A DNA stretch of 64,000 nucleotides. Source: a bacterium (GTDB lineage Bacteria; Planctomycetota; SZUA-567). The notes under the pieces are model-generated. The model was not told where the DNA came from, did not search any database, and saw nothing but the letters and a program-made list of their open reading frames with translations. The position numbers and the translations under genes are program-made. Where the stretch lies: contig QKCJ01000010.1 in assembly GCA_003245715.1 (NCBI GenBank), positions 1 through 64,000 on the forward strand. Reading direction: 5' to 3'. Within the stretch, counting starts at the first letter, position 1, and each line of letters starts with the position of its first letter. Shown piece after piece: positions 44,144-53,170 of this stretch.

Positions 44144-44798
44144 CACTCACCGCCTTTTCTCGTTCAACCCAATAAGGACAACCCGGCTGATTGTCCGCAA
44201 CGCGTGACATATATTTACCCATCAAATCATCATGGCCTTTCGAACACAATCTATCACCACAAATACAATTTGCGCATGTATAGCATCCACGAAAAGCAGG
44301 ATTAAACGCAGCATCTACTTCCACTTCATCGCACAATTCCTGCATTTCCTCAGACAGTTCCTGGCTGAAAGCATTGCCAGCGAATGCGATTTGCTTGGAT
44401 ATGTTTTCGTCGTTATCGCCGAGGGCTTGCTCATTGCTTCCATATAGCACATCACAGGCTTTTTCTGTAGCTGCCTTTATCTGATCTTCACCTACATGTT
44501 TACTAGGAAAATCCGTCACAGTAGCCAAATACAACCAACGCAACGTATCTCTCAACCGCTCGATCTCAGCATCCTTCTCGGCAAGCTGCTGCTCAAGCCT
44601 GTCCTCGATGAAGCGGTGATTCCAGTTTTTTATTGCCTCTTCACGTGTTGACCCAAAACTCATACTCGGACAAAACCCACAAGAAACCCTCCAAGTAATA
44701 TATCCTTGCAAGTCTGGTTCTGATTGCTGTACTGCTGGCCGTTGCACTCCATTTGTGGGATAATCACAATGCGGACACGGCCTTATTTCTTCTGGCAT
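44121..44798 (-). CDS. Lar-like zinc-finger protein (restriction alleviation type)
   Basis: 225 residues. The N-terminus has the Lar pattern: RPCPHCDYP, WRVSCGFC and STREEAIKNWNHR. A coiled coil (LEQQLAEKDAEIERLRDTL) and a second cysteine-rich part (CYTCANCICGDRLCSKG) follow. Lar/RalR proteins of lambdoid phages modulate host type I restriction; whether this longer protein does so is unknown. Confidence 0.65.
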   Translation of the reverse strand: MPEEIRPCPHCDYPTNGVQRPAVQQSEPDLQGYITWRVSCGFCPSMSFGSTREEAIKNWNHRFIEDRLEQQLAEKDAEIERLRDTLRWLYLATVTDFPSKHVGEDQIKAATEKACDVLYGSNEQALGDNDENISKQIAFAGNAFSQELSEEMQELCDEVEVDAAFNPAFRGCYTCANCICGDRLCSKGHDDLMGKYMSRVADNQPGCPYWVEREKAVSDDSARVD

Positions 44799-44810
44799 GA
44801 CTGCTCCTTT

Positions 44811-45032
44811 CTATAAATCAGGCAAAGCTTCAACTTCAGCATCAGTCATCATGTCCGTTGAAATAACAATACTTGAGTATAATTCACCGTCATCCTCAGC
44901 AGAGTTATCAAGAGCAATAGCCATTTGTTCTAAAACCGACTCTTTGGTATCTCCCAAATAAACCTTGCAAACACAGCCATCGCCAAAATTATCACCATCG
45001 CCAAAATATCGCAGTTTTTTTTCTTCACTCAT
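44811..45032 (-). CDS. hypothetical small acidic protein
   Basis: 73 residues from the ATG at 45032 (MSEEKKLRYFGDG); an upstream ATG at 45047 is possible. It begins with a beta stretch and ends MMTDAEVEALPDL. No known family. It lies 12 bases before the Lar-like gene. Confidence 0.5.
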   Translation of the reverse strand: MSEEKKLRYFGDGDNFGDGCVCKVYLGDTKESVLEQMAIALDNSAEDDGELYSSIVISTDMMTDAEVEALPDL

Positions 45033-45082
45033 TTTCTCAATCTCCATAAATCCGGCATTGCCGGGAGGGGGTTAAATTAATA

Positions 45083-45415
45083 CTAAAATTTCTTGCCGCC
45101 ATGCATCCTAGAACGTGACTTATTCATATCAGCCTTTGCAACAACAGCTTCAGCGACTTTATACCTACGAACCGCAGAATAATCCATAATGCGGATAATA
45201 ACATCAGCAAGCTCCGCTTCTACTCCACTAAATTCTGGAATTTTATCATCGGCTGGATTACCATGACGCAAAGCTTCCAAAGCCTCAGACAGTTCCGAAT
45301 GGATTAATGCAATAATCTCACCATCGTTTCTATCTGAATCCCACCAACCTTTTTCAATGGCTGTGTTATGCACTGATTCTGCTAAACCGTTAAATTCTTC
45401 AATAAAATTACTCAT
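45083..45415 (-). CDS. MazG-like nucleotide pyrophosphohydrolase
   Basis: 110 residues with the all-alpha NTP-PPase motif: EIIALIHSELSEALEAL (metal-binding Glu pair) and AELADVIIRIMDYS (Glu/Asp pair). These enzymes hydrolyse dNTPs or ppGpp-like nucleotides and are frequent in phages. It fits the nucleotide and modification gene set of this operon. Confidence 0.8.
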   Translation of the reverse strand: MSNFIEEFNGLAESVHNTAIEKGWWDSDRNDGEIIALIHSELSEALEALRHGNPADDKIPEFSGVEAELADVIIRIMDYSAVRRYKVAEAVVAKADMNKSRSRMHGGKKF

Positions 45416-45442
45416 CCCTCTTTCCTTTCACTTGTTAAGAAC

Positions 45443-46465
45443 TTAAAATAATGTTGCAGGATTATCCTGCGGTAAACAATGTGGACTAAACCAAATCCGT
45501 TCCTTTGCCCGGTTATCATTTCCGCAGCGATTGCCATAGCCGCCGTGTGCTTTCCACTCAATCTTTACCCAGCCCCGACTCTCGAGCTGGTTGTGTTCTC
45601 CCTCATAGCCACACAAGGCAATTCGCATCTTCGGGTTATCATCTACAGTCATGCACCATTCCCGCACATCATGAGCAACATCGAAACTGTCATGGTTATA
45701 AACTTCATCACGGTCAGACGCATATGGAGGGTCAAGAAATACACCCGTCAAGCCGCAATGAAAGGTCGGAGTAGGGCCGCAAACTCTTGGCCAGTCACCA
45801 CTACAAACCCGCACCCGGCGCAATCTCTCAGACAATCGTCGTATGTAATCATAAATACCTGATTTGTGGCAATGGATTCCTTTGTCTGTGACTTGCGGGC
45901 GCTTACTTGAATAGGCTGTGCTATGAATAGTTTGACTATTAACTCCCCGGCTGCTGCCACTGACTGACGGCATTTGCTTGCTCAATGATTCACGATGAAT
46001 ACCTTGGCCGCCTCCCATGTGTGGTAGTGAGAATTGAGGATTTACCCTACACCAGTTATCACCAATCCATGCGGATATTCCCCACACCCACCATCCGGCA
46101 ATCTTGCTGTCAAAGTAATCTGGTTCAGAATCCATGCGTTCAATAAACTCGAGCTGGGAATGTAGCCACTGGTGTCTGGCGTGGAGATCAGCTTCATTGA
46201 CTGGCCAGTCCGCATGAAAGGCAACCGCTTCAGGTTCAGCCGCCACCGCGCGCCAGAAATTACAGATAAAGCAATCCTTGTCATTGACCGTTTCAATTCT
46301 CGCGTCAGTCGGTCGACCAAGCAGTACTGCCAGAGATCCGGCAAATGGCTCAACATAATTCTGGACATCGCCAAAGTATCGCCGGACAAGATCCGATACC
46401 CGGCGTTTTCCACCGAACCACGGAAACGGCGCCGTAAGTTTTTTATTGGTTGCTGTCAAAATCAT
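45443..46465 (-). CDS. Dam-like (D12 class) N6-adenine methyltransferase
   Basis: 340 residues. FPWFGGKRR (14-22) is the SAM-binding motif of D12-class enzymes, YVEPFAGSLAVLLG follows, and the catalytic DPPY is at 245-248. It would methylate adenine in a short site on phage DNA. It overlaps the DUF1937 gene by four bases, and the radical SAM gene is next, suggesting a common modification function. Confidence 0.85.
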   Translation of the reverse strand: MILTATNKKLTAPFPWFGGKRRVSDLVRRYFGDVQNYVEPFAGSLAVLLGRPTDARIETVNDKDCFICNFWRAVAAEPEAVAFHADWPVNEADLHARHQWLHSQLEFIERMDSEPDYFDSKIAGWWVWGISAWIGDNWCRVNPQFSLPHMGGGQGIHRESLSKQMPSVSGSSRGVNSQTIHSTAYSSKRPQVTDKGIHCHKSGIYDYIRRLSERLRRVRVCSGDWPRVCGPTPTFHCGLTGVFLDPPYASDRDEVYNHDSFDVAHDVREWCMTVDDNPKMRIALCGYEGEHNQLESRGWVKIEWKAHGGYGNRCGNDNRAKERIWFSPHCLPQDNPATLF

Positions 46466-46791
46466 ACCTCCCGTATCATCAGAACCGGCTTGTTAAGCTC
46501 AGTCGCTATTTTAATTTCAGCCTGAACGCCTTTGGACTCACGCCACCCGTCAGCCATAAAAACATGAAGTTCATCGCACCACTCAAGAAATGATTTGTCA
46601 TAGCCATGCCAGTAATCCCAATCTCCCGGTAAGTCAGCCAACTTTATCAACGGGTGACAATGCGTAATCGGACTGTAAACATAATGACCCTGCGCTATCA
46701 AATCAGCCGCCACCTGATTAACCGCCTTATACCGAGCATGACATACTTCCGGGTTCTCATGCGTGTATGGTGTCGCTAAATATATTCTCAC
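46462..46791 (-). CDS. DUF1937 / nucleoside deoxyribosyltransferase-like
   Basis: 109 residues with the Rossmann-like MRIYLATPYTHENPEV, SPITHCHP, and WCDELHVFMADGWRESKG, matching DUF1937 proteins of the deoxyribosyltransferase superfamily. It may act on free nucleotides or bases. It overlaps the Dam-like gene, so the two are translated together. Confidence 0.75.
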   Translation of the reverse strand: MRIYLATPYTHENPEVCHARYKAVNQVAADLIAQGHYVYSPITHCHPLIKLADLPGDWDYWHGYDKSFLEWCDELHVFMADGWRESKGVQAEIKIATELNKPVLMIREV

Positions 46792-46841
46792 CCTTATTCC
46801 CTCCTAATCCACCAGCGGATTAAACAACCCGCCGTCTGTGG

Positions 46842-47657
46842 CTAAACCTTAATCATTGCCGGACGCGCCCACGCTCTGGCAAATTTTCTCCATTCATAAT
46901 CCCGATCGCCTTTTTCATTTCTCCATAGCATCGCCATAGGAGTAATCCCAAGACTCACACAGTCACGCAACCTCTTATCAGCTTTTTCCATTGTGTCTGC
47001 CGGATACCCAACAAGGCAGTAAGCGCGAACTGATTTACTGGCAACCGTAAATCCGGCATCAAATATTTTCTTTGCCGCTGCCTGTAATGGTTCATAATCG
47101 TCTGGCGTGTCGTAGGCAAAAAACAATTGCTTTGGTTTGAGATCGGCAAGAAGATTTACATGCCAGTCATTTAGCCTTGCCGCTTCAAGGCCGCCCGTAA
47201 ACTCAACCCTGTGTTTTTGATTTTTAAGCATCGAGAAAACGCTACGGATATGATTTTCAGAGCAAGCCAGCAAATTATCATCAAGGACATTCCAGCCATC
47301 AGTAACAGGCAATTCCCTGATCTCTCGCCCCTCACGCTTTGGAACGCTGCAAAACCAACAATCATTCGGGCAACCTCTGGACGTTATGACATATCCGTTT
47401 TTTAAATACATACCCGGAACAAAGTCACCTCCCGGATTGTTATAAGCAGGGCCGCCAAGACTAACAGGCGCAATCCGTTCCCAAGCCGCTGCCAATCTTT
47501 CAGCGCGCGGAATATCATACGTAAATGCAACCGAAACATGAACCTCATCGACATCGATAGGAAACAACCCCGGCTCATCAAAGAACGCTAATTCATCATC
47601 AGGACTTGCTTTCGTCCGCCTTGGAAATACACGGGCTATCTTTTCACTCACCCTCAA
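46842..47657 (-). CDS. phage radical SAM protein
   Basis: 271 residues. The 4Fe-4S motif Cys96-X3-Cys100-X2-Cys103 is in ITSRGCPNDCWFCSVP. Downstream FTGGLEAARLND and LVGYPADTMEKADKRL fit the partial TIM barrel. The first 90 residues lack a full B12 domain. Radical SAM enzymes can modify nucleobases. Placement between adenine and cytosine methyltransferase genes suggests a DNA-modification step, but the substrate is unknown. Confidence 0.8.
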   Translation of the reverse strand: MRVSEKIARVFPRRTKASPDDELAFFDEPGLFPIDVDEVHVSVAFTYDIPRAERLAAAWERIAPVSLGGPAYNNPGGDFVPGMYLKNGYVITSRGCPNDCWFCSVPKREGREIRELPVTDGWNVLDDNLLACSENHIRSVFSMLKNQKHRVEFTGGLEAARLNDWHVNLLADLKPKQLFFAYDTPDDYEPLQAAAKKIFDAGFTVASKSVRAYCLVGYPADTMEKADKRLRDCVSLGITPMAMLWRNEKGDRDYEWRKFARAWARPAMIKV

Positions 47658-47663
47658 CCCTCC

Positions 47664-48304
47664 CTATGCTGCAAAGCCAGCGTTGGCTTTAAAAACTGCA
47701 TTCGCAAAACCCATCGGCGTTTCACTTCGCTTGTCTGCCCGGTCAGCACTCGGCGGCATCGTCCAGATACGCTGATCACAGTCCACAGGTTTTTCAGCTA
47801 CCAATGGCTCAGGCATGATAAAGCCCCCCCAGTCCACAAGCAGGTTTTCTTTTGATACCCGTCACCATATTCCCAAGGGTCAAAGGTGTATTGCGGCTTG
47901 TGATGTATTCCGGAAATTCTACCGACCGGGTTTTCAATTCCGTATGGACACCCCGCCCACTTTGCCGCATGAAGGCAGGCATAAAATAAATCCATACCAT
48001 CCCGGAGCATATACCAGTCTTTTTTTGCGAAGTCTCTTGCACCTGAAACAGCAAGATGAGTACAGGGAGGAAAGGCAAATAATATCGATGGCCTTACCGG
48101 TGGAGTCCATGAGCGAACATCACCCCATACATAATGAATCCCGTCAATGAATTTATCAGCCCTGATTGAATGCTGAATATCAACAGCATAACAGGTATAG
48201 CCAGCTTTCGCCCACGGCTTAAGCATGTTCCCGGATTTATCACAGAGAGAAATTGCTACCTTATTTGCCGCCTCGATGCCTGAGCAGATTGACAGATATT
48301 TCAT
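47664..48304 (-). pseudogene. C5-cytosine methyltransferase-like gene, frameshifted at a G7 tract
   Basis: The first 168 codons (48304 down to 47798) give a short phage C5-methyltransferase with LSICSGIEAA, ILFAFPPCTHLAVSGAR (catalytic Cys81) and YGIENPVG. After KKTCLWTGG the frame shifts at seven Gs (plus-strand C7, 47824-47830) and stops. In the next frame the expected tail continues (FIMPEPLVAEKPVD ... RSETPMGFANAVFK) to TAG at 47664-47666. One extra G would restore one protein of about 212 residues. This may be phase variation, a true mutation, or a sequencing error. Confidence 0.7.
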
Positions 48305-48540
48305 TGCGCCGCCTTTCCTGCCCGTCTCTGGTACATCAACCCCAAGTTCTCAAAATAAAGCCCATGCGCCATGTTGCTGGCCTTCCTGATGGCTTCGCTG
48401 CTGTCATTGTCAGGTATAACCTCAATGGGCTGCCCCCATGTTTTACTGCGAACCTCAAAGCCTCTTTTGGTTTTCCAGAGGGAAATAATCTCGCCCTCTA
48501 CAGGCCAGTTCATTGCTTGAATTTTCTGCTCCTTATTCAT
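48301..48540 (-). CDS. hypothetical early protein
   Basis: 79 residues, beginning with a beta segment (EGEIISLWKTKRGFEVRSKT) and a helical end. No known family. Overlaps both neighbours by four bases, so it is part of the translated series. Confidence 0.5.
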   Translation of the reverse strand: MNKEQKIQAMNWPVEGEIISLWKTKRGFEVRSKTWGQPIEVIPDNDSSEAIRKASNMAHGLYFENLGLMYQRRAGKAAQ

Positions 48541-48947
48541 GCCGCCACCGCCTCTCTGATTACCTTGCGCAGCAAGTCATAACTAACCCCAAATTCATTA
48601 GCGATTGCATTAATCTTCATGCCGCGCTCATACATCCCTATTATCTCAAGCCAGTTGGTTTTAATAATTTCCATATCATCTTCATGCCGCTCACGCCGTC
48701 TGCGACTGTAACCCTCACGAATTTTGGCAGTCTTTGACGGACGATTGACCATGTGTGCATAAGGCTCAGTATCAAGCCCCTCATCGATATTCAATTTCTC
48801 AAGCCGCCTCATGTGCATCTGAATGATTTCTTCATCCTGGGCAGCTTCACGCTTCACGGCTTGCCGCTCTTCATCAACCGCATCAACTTCATTCCAGAAG
48901 TCCTCAAGCATCGACTCTTGATCCCAATTAATCCAACGATCACTCAT
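48537..48947 (-). CDS. helix-turn-helix early protein
   Basis: 136 residues, highly charged. The C-terminus IIGMYERGMKINAIANEFGV SYDLLRKVI is a homeodomain-like helix-turn-helix (about residues 101-131). Possibly a transcription regulator of the early operon or a DNA-packaging/replication accessory. Overlaps neighbours by four bases. Confidence 0.55.
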   Translation of the reverse strand: MSDRWINWDQESMLEDFWNEVDAVDEERQAVKREAAQDEEIIQMHMRRLEKLNIDEGLDTEPYAHMVNRPSKTAKIREGYSRRRRERHEDDMEIIKTNWLEIIGMYERGMKINAIANEFGVSYDLLRKVIREAVAA

Positions 48948-49459
48948 ACAATTATCCCCTGTGTTTTAAGCTCATCACGAATACGCCCCATGTGCCTGCT
49001 CGCGCACTCGCCGCAAAGCACCCCATCCTGTTTAACCTTCTCAACATCTTTCTCATACGCCCCCACCACCCGCTCACTCTGACATTCAGAACATTTCAGA
49101 ACCAATTCGACCATCCGGTTAATGCCCTCTTTCTCAAGCTCCTCGGGTGCCAGAACAGACATCACCCTCCGGCGAATCTCAGGGTCCTGCGGCTGGTCGG
49201 CCTGACAACGGTAGGCAGCCATTTTAACGGCATTGGTCGGCTTCTCAGCGACAACGGCAACGTAATGGGCGGTAACACTCACCGCCAGCTTGCGCCCTGC
49301 TGCCTGCGCCGTTTTGGTGACCTCGTCATAAACATCAAGAATCCGCCCGCCACTGACACCGACTGCAGCAAACTCCCGCCTGAACTCTTTAGCGATGGCG
49401 TCAAGCTTGCCAAAGAGAAACGAACGAACCTTTTTTTTATCAACTGTTGAGTAATCCAT
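48944..49459 (-). CDS. zinc-ribbon early protein
   Basis: 171 residues from the ATG at 49459 (MDYSTVDKKK) with GGTGAG just upstream; codons back to 49498 form a Gly-rich unlikely extension. A four-cysteine ribbon is near the end: LKCSECQSER and VLCGECASRH. Soluble, mixed fold. Function unknown. Confidence 0.55.
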   Translation of the reverse strand: MDYSTVDKKKVRSFLFGKLDAIAKEFRREFAAVGVSGGRILDVYDEVTKTAQAAGRKLAVSVTAHYVAVVAEKPTNAVKMAAYRCQADQPQDPEIRRRVMSVLAPEELEKEGINRMVELVLKCSECQSERVVGAYEKDVEKVKQDGVLCGECASRHMGRIRDELKTQGIIV

Positions 49460-49629
49460 CTTCTCACCTAAATTCAAATTTCCACCACCTCCCCCCAAGA
49501 GCCAACAGGTCAGTATTAACCATTAATCTCTGGAAGTGGTGGGGGTAGTATTTATCTCTAACTCTCCTACTCTCTACCTCTCTGGACGTTTTTGTCTTTT
49601 TTCTGTCCCCATTTTTGCAGCAAAAGGGG

Positions 49630-49986
49630 TTACATTTGCGGGACGTTTTCGTCCTCATTCAAGAATCTGACATTTGAGTGTAAGCCCTTGAATCCTTTGA
49701 GGTAAAACTGATTTTCAGGAGAAACGAAACCGAGTTTTTTGTTTAAGATTTCATTCAGAAAATTATTAAATTTGGTCTGACTTAATAATAAATTTGATGC
49801 AATTTTGTTTTTATTCTGTTCTGAAAATGAAATAAAACTGATTCGTTTTTGGATACAGTAAGCCCAGAACCGGAGATAATAAAGCTGATGTTTTTCAGAC
49901 AATTCAAGAAAACGCTGACCGGCTTTTGTGTCACCAAGAATGAAATCCGGCTCAACTTTTGCAAACAACTTCCGCTGCCTGACCAT
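49630..49986 (-). CDS. possible replication-protein N-terminal domain
   Basis: 118 residues, AT-rich. Helical with a wing-like end (GDTKAGQRFLELSEKHQLYYL; SLLLSQTKFNNFLNEILNKK shifted in style to winged-helix replisome organisers). It stops at VPQM, shorter than usual initiators. The next 130 bases on minus contain repeats that encode KTKTSR-like peptides in another frame and may be a decayed tail or an origin. Low-confidence assignment. Confidence 0.4.
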   Translation of the reverse strand: MVRQRKLFAKVEPDFILGDTKAGQRFLELSEKHQLYYLRFWAYCIQKRISFISFSEQNKNKIASNLLLSQTKFNNFLNEILNKKLGFVSPENQFYLKGFKGLHSNVRFLNEDENVPQM

Positions 49987-50035
49987 GAAAAAAACCTCCC
50001 GAACAACAACAAATTAACCAAGAACAGAACCAGCC

Positions 50036-51583
50036 TTAAACCTCCTCAGAACGACTGGTAAGCTCAACCAACGCCATCACCGCCCCCAACTGATCAGAAT
50101 TCAATTCAAGCAACTCACAGAGCGTTTTAAGTTCTTCTGCCGTATCAGGGCGGCAAGTGCTATAGTCATACGCCAGATTATCATAAATACTCCAGCAGAT
50201 CCCGCGCCAGAGCTGCTCACAGGCAGTCTCCAAACTCCACCGGTAATTTTCTGGTAAATTCCCATGATCAAACCCGTCAGACAAATCCTGATGAGGAGTA
50301 AACATTGCCGATAAGATTAAAAGATGCTCATGGGAGACAACCGGCAATAATGCCTTATCCTCATCATCCTCACTTGACCAGAGCAGCTTGACCAGATACT
50401 CAATTGACGGACGCAGCGGGTGCGTTTTATCATGATTAACGCGACGGGGAGTACTTGCTTCTGAAGTCGAGACATACTCACCCCGTACCCAGAAGTTAGA
50501 AATTGCACTAAAGACATTATCTTCGTCAGAGCCACTCTCCCGTAAATCAAGCAGACACATCTGCCGCAGATCATAATACCCAAAGTCATTGCGACCCTCA
50601 GCATCGTCACGGTCTTTATAACAATTGACATTATCAACTTTCTCAAGGTCTTTAATAAGCTGCTGAAATTCAGCTGAATACTTTTTATGGTCAAACCAAT
50701 AACCGGCAACATACCCCACTGGCAGGCTTTTATCTTTACTCAATTTCTGAACCTGAAACATAAGCCATTTATTAAGCTTGCGCTGCCAGCAATCAGGCAT
50801 GCAGCAACGCGCTGAATCATCACTCTCAAATTCGGGAAATAATCCGGAAGTATCAGTCCTAAACTCACAACCATCACACTCAACAATGCTTTTGCCGACA
50901 AAGCCCTTCGCCGCATCGTCCCACGGCGCATCAGCGATCACCATCAGCGCATCCTGAATCAGAGACTTTACCCGTTCACGGTTATTGGCGTAACGCAGCT
51001 CACCATTCTCAAGCAGCCAGTCCTGACTCTCCGGCGCAAGGCTCGCCACCTCCTCAAGCCAGGTAAGATGCTCGGCAAATTGTTTATAGGCAGTGTCCTC
51101 TTTCTCAAGTTCTTTTTTCCAGCGCGGGGTAAGCCTGGCCAACTTGCGGCGGCTGTAGACGAAACTTGTCGATACCCCAACACGGCGGGCAATATCCTCA
51201 GCACTAAAGCCGCGCTCAAATAAAATCGCCACACCTGCAGCCTCCTCAAGCGGCGGCAGATTCTCACGGTGCAGGTTTTCAATCACCCGGTCAACGTGCG
51301 CGGCAGCGTCGTCTTCATAATCGCCGATAATCGCGTCAATGGTTTCCCAGCCAAGCAGCTTCGCCGCACGGTAACGCCGCTCACCGGCAACAATCTCAAA
51401 CCCCTCATCAGCCACGCGCAGGACAATCGGCTGAATAAGCCCCTGCTCCTGCAGAGTCCCCGCCAGGCGTTCAATACTTTCCGGGGATAACGCCGCCATC
51501 CTGTTTTTATTAAGAGCGCTCGGCCTGATATTTTTCAGCATGACCTTGCGCAATACCCGTTCTTTTTCCTCAACTGCACTCAT
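50036..51583 (-). CDS. large ParB-like protein
   Basis: 515 residues. The ParB N-terminal CTPase/DNA-binding motif is GERRYRAA (67-74), preceded by SPESIERLAGTLQEQGLIQP, and a helix-turn-helix follows (FSAEDIARRVGVSTSFVYSR). The C-terminal 300 residues have no recognised family but contain four cysteines (CDGCEFRT; CCMPDC) that could bind zinc. No ParA is encoded nearby, so a partition role is doubtful; a regulatory or nuclease-like ParB role is possible. Confidence 0.8.
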   Translation of the reverse strand: MSAVEEKERVLRKVMLKNIRPSALNKNRMAALSPESIERLAGTLQEQGLIQPIVLRVADEGFEIVAGERRYRAAKLLGWETIDAIIGDYEDDAAAHVDRVIENLHRENLPPLEEAAGVAILFERGFSAEDIARRVGVSTSFVYSRRKLARLTPRWKKELEKEDTAYKQFAEHLTWLEEVASLAPESQDWLLENGELRYANNRERVKSLIQDALMVIADAPWDDAAKGFVGKSIVECDGCEFRTDTSGLFPEFESDDSARCCMPDCWQRKLNKWLMFQVQKLSKDKSLPVGYVAGYWFDHKKYSAEFQQLIKDLEKVDNVNCYKDRDDAEGRNDFGYYDLRQMCLLDLRESGSDEDNVFSAISNFWVRGEYVSTSEASTPRRVNHDKTHPLRPSIEYLVKLLWSSEDDEDKALLPVVSHEHLLILSAMFTPHQDLSDGFDHGNLPENYRWSLETACEQLWRGICWSIYDNLAYDYSTCRPDTAEELKTLCELLELNSDQLGAVMALVELTSRSEEV

Positions 51584-51613
51584 AAAACGTCCTTTCGCAA
51601 ATTTATAAAAAAC

Positions 51614-51676
51614 GGCAGTGCCTGATCACAACCCAGAAACCAGACACTGCCAAGGCCCCGGCTTATAACCAGCCGG
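51614..51676 (-). terminator. two hairpins between DUF2303 and ParB-like genes
   Basis: GGCAGTG (51614-51620) plus CTG pairs with CAG plus CACTGCC (51641-51651). CCGGC (51658-51662) pairs with GCCGG (51672-51676). There is no long T-run. They lie in the 110-base gap upstream of the ParB-like gene and may weaken readthrough or bind a regulator. Confidence 0.4.
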
Positions 51677-51693
51677 CAAAGCCACTGAGGGGA

Positions 51694-52548
51694 TTAAACA
51701 AAAACATAAAGCCCGGTCTTCTTAGCAATCTCGGCACGGATCTTGCTGAACTCATCACAGAATATTTTCTCAAGACGCGGGAAGGTCAAACCAAAGAGCA
51801 GCTTGTTATCAGAGAGCTTCCAGTCAATAAGCGCCCGCAGCTCAACCATCTGCTCCTCACTGTCACGGTATTTGAAAAATGGCAGGATCAGAACCAACTC
51901 AGTCGGTACCTCAACACTGCTCTGGTTGGTGTTGCCGTTGACCTCCTCAGTCAGGGTAATCTGATAATTACCGCCGGAAATCGGAATCTTGCTCTGAACG
52001 GAAGAACGCTTGCTCGCTGAGAAGTCGGCAAAGATCTGGTCAATATCAGACGCATCCGGCTCAGCCACACAATGAATACGGCTACGCAACGTGCGGACAA
52101 AATTAATCTGGCTTACATACTCAGTCAACGCAATAAAAGCCAGATAGTCATCAGAAAGCGGCATATTTAGTACAACACCAAAATCCTCCCACCCCGGAGT
52201 ACCCTTGCTGTGACTGTTAATAACACCTTTAAAGACCAGACCAGAATCAGGCTCAACCTTGCAACTGGCAAAAACAATCGTTCCTTCCTTCTTAAACTCA
52301 TTGATAAAAGTACAGAATGAATCAAGGTCATTAAAATCATAAACACCTGTAGCGCGGAGCGGATTAGGCAGCAGTTCCTCACACTTCTCAACCGTTACAT
52401 TTTTACTGCGCACCATAAACGGGTAATCTTTAACCTCAACAATCTTCAGCCCCGATTCAAGCTCACCGACCTTTTTACCCGCCTCAAAAGCCACCGCAGA
52501 CTCCGGCACAGCCCCGTAATCCTTCATTGTCAGAACATCATCCATCAT
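51694..52548 (-). CDS. DUF2303 protein
   Basis: 284 residues from the ATG at 52548, preceded by GGAAAGG; the frame extends to 52611 without a good start. FNDLDSFCTFINEFKKEGT, GWEDFGVVLNMPLSDDYLAF and later beta strands match DUF2303, a frequent phage early protein. It may take part in recombination or replication, but its function is not established. Confidence 0.75.
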   Translation of the reverse strand: MMDDVLTMKDYGAVPESAVAFEAGKKVGELESGLKIVEVKDYPFMVRSKNVTVEKCEELLPNPLRATGVYDFNDLDSFCTFINEFKKEGTIVFASCKVEPDSGLVFKGVINSHSKGTPGWEDFGVVLNMPLSDDYLAFIALTEYVSQINFVRTLRSRIHCVAEPDASDIDQIFADFSASKRSSVQSKIPISGGNYQITLTEEVNGNTNQSSVEVPTELVLILPFFKYRDSEEQMVELRALIDWKLSDNKLLFGLTFPRLEKIFCDEFSKIRAEIAKKTGLYVFV

Positions 52549-52663
52549 TAAAACCTTTCCTGAAAAACTTAAAAAAATTATGCAAAACCCCACCCGACAA
52601 ATGCCGGTCAAATAAAACTGAAATATTCCGCTTAATTACCTGCTGAAATGCAGCCCGTTAAAA

Positions 52664-52981
52664 TCAGGCCAGTTCATCCGCATTATCGGGAACAGTCTGA
52701 CGCTGCGGCTGTTTGGGATGCCGCAAAGATGCCTCTCCTTCATAGATATACAAATCAATTCCACCACGCGGCGGCATGGGAATACTACCCTTGACATCGG
52801 CATGGAAATGACAACGGGTTGCAGACTGCTCCAAATTTCCCGGCTCCACTGTAATCTTCAAAGTAACCGAACCCTTGAGGTTGGTCTCGCAGACAGCCAT
52901 CTGTAACTCGGATAATTTACGGTGCAGGTCTTCAGCAATCCTGCCGCCGTCAATATGCCTGATCAAATCAATCGCGTTCAA
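52664..52981 (-). CDS. hypothetical early protein
   Basis: 105 residues with a helix then beta strands (KGSVTLKITVEPGNLE). It belongs to the group of short conserved proteins found beside DUF2303 genes in phages. Function unknown. Confidence 0.55.
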   Translation of the reverse strand: MNAIDLIRHIDGGRIAEDLHRKLSELQMAVCETNLKGSVTLKITVEPGNLEQSATRCHFHADVKGSIPMPPRGGIDLYIYEGEASLRHPKQPQRQTVPDNADELA

Positions 52982-53008
52982 ATTCTTTCTCCTTTTTAAT
53001 AATTCTAT

Positions 53009-53170
53009 TTAGATTTTACGTTTAGGTTTGCCGTTTTCTGCCTGGTCCTGCAGCACTTCAATAATCGCCTCGCCAGCCAGACGCTCCAGAGTCTCAGTGC
53101 TGAGCTTGCAGCTTGGATTCTGCCGCCAGCGCGATATAATCCTCTGCCGCAGACGATTTCCGTTGCTCAT
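53009..53170 (-). CDS. 53-residue early protein
   Basis: ATG at 53170 with GGGGGGAAT just upstream; stop TAA at 53009-53011. Basic and helical (ETLERLAGEAIIEVLQDQAE). It overlaps the kinase-like gene by 77 bases. The good ribosome site supports it. Confidence 0.5.
   Translation of the reverse strand: MSNGNRLRQRIISRWRQNPSCKLSTETLERLAGEAIIEVLQDQAENGKPKRKI

Noticed and set aside
49464-49658. 64-codon minus frame beginning MRTKTSRK
   Set aside because: Low-complexity, overlaps two better genes and has no ribosome site; kept only as a finding about repeats.
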